A stretch of 64,000 nucleotides of DNA from Mesostigma viride (taxonomy: Eukaryota > Streptophyta > Mesostigmatophyceae > Mesostigmatales > Mesostigmataceae). Of the stretch, positions 63,632 through 64,000 are shown one piece after another. The stretch is from positions 124,001 through 188,000 of the forward strand of contig RPFO01000061.1 of NCBI GenBank assembly GCA_009746045.1. Direction: 5' to 3'. A model generated the notes under the pieces. That model was not told the DNA's origin. It saw only the letters and a list, made by a program, of their open reading frames with translations, and made no database searches. How positions within the stretch are numbered: position 1 is the first letter of the stretch; each line of letters opens with the position of its first letter. The translations under genes were made by a program, and so were the position numbers.

Positions 63632-64000
63632 ACAGCGAGAAGGAGGGAGGGCGCCCTAGCTTCAGTTCTCTCACTGCCGCAGGTGGGCAGGCCACAGAGC
63701 GCTCTCTCCACGGCATGGTGCCGGGGCGCAACACTGTGGGTGCAATACAACCAGTGCAATACCATATAGGTAGGCTGACGCATAGCTTATGCTACAAATG
63801 TGAGGTGGGCTCAAGACGTCGGCTATTTAAGGCGCAAGCTGATGGCCACAAGGTGCCAGAGCTAATTGAAGGTACTATAACGCTGTGCGCTAATATCGTT
63901 TCAAGTGCTGTAATGCCTGAGCTAGCCCTTAATCGATTGCCCTAGGAAAAATGTGACTAAAATAGCGTCTTTTTCTATTTTTAGCACGTTACCGGTGTAT
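63632..64000. mobile_element. unidentified insertion in copia-B2 RT, partial
   Basis: The copia-B sequence stops abruptly after CAGCAGTAC and unrelated DNA follows to the window edge, starting with a purine-rich stretch. A TATTTAAGG TATA-like motif lies near 63823. No ORF or terminal repeat recognised; the other boundary is outside the window. Confidence 0.5.

Overview
This is eukaryotic nuclear DNA made almost entirely of transposable elements nested inside one another. I found no host gene I can name, no rRNA or tRNA, and nothing prokaryotic. The mix is copia-type LTR elements, a chromodomain Ty3/gypsy element, elements with split direct repeats (TOC1/PAT/Ngaro-like), a Kolobok-type TTAA transposon, an R2/Dualen-like non-LTR element and a LINE ORF1. 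That repertoire recalls chlorophycean green algae such as the volvocines; this is an inference from the element types, and the species is not identified. Names used here: copia-A1, copia-A2, copia-B1, copia-B2 and copia-C for the copia-like elements, and YR-a to YR-d for the split-repeat elements.

Layout. 1-9401: an old minus-strand copia-like element (copia-C) split by copia-A1 (940-6342). 9406-12210: a Kolobok-like DNA transposon. 12706-16805: a 5'-truncated chromovirus (integrase, chromodomain, extra 3' ORFs, start of the 3' LTR) containing a solo copia-B LTR at 13330-13793. 16806-28037: YR-a, which contains an R2/Dualen-like non-LTR fragment (18134-27388), which contains copia-A2 (18657-26534), whose gag carries a further 1.7 kb insertion. 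28038-29462: unassigned, with a TAA microsatellite. 29463-45358: YR-b, containing the minus-strand copia-B1 (29601-43489), which contains a 5.4 kb element with three copies of one long terminal repeat (33838-39205). 45371-64000: copia-B2 (plus strand, runs off the window). It is broken by a TIR transposon (45512-49076, itself holding YR-c), a CACTA-like element (50426-56864, itself holding YR-d), an ORF1-only LINE (57959-59942), and an unidentified insertion from 63632.

Most insertions are supported by target-site duplications and by rejoining of the interrupted reading frame or terminal repeat. The order of insertion can therefore be read directly, up to five levels deep.

The most interesting biology is in the copia-like elements. 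Their LTRs run AGTT...AACT instead of TG...CA. The only convincing retropepsin-like domain lies between integrase and reverse transcriptase (gag-IN-PR-RT-RH) and carries DTQA in place of DTGA. The RT box reads HGDD rather than YVDD. In copia-A, the 12 nt in the primer-binding position are the exact complement of 12 nt exposed in the loop of a hairpin just after the pol stop codon. Elsewhere, four non-coding split-repeat elements share one architecture, and small insertions at TA dinucleotides look like Tc1/mariner-type excision scars.
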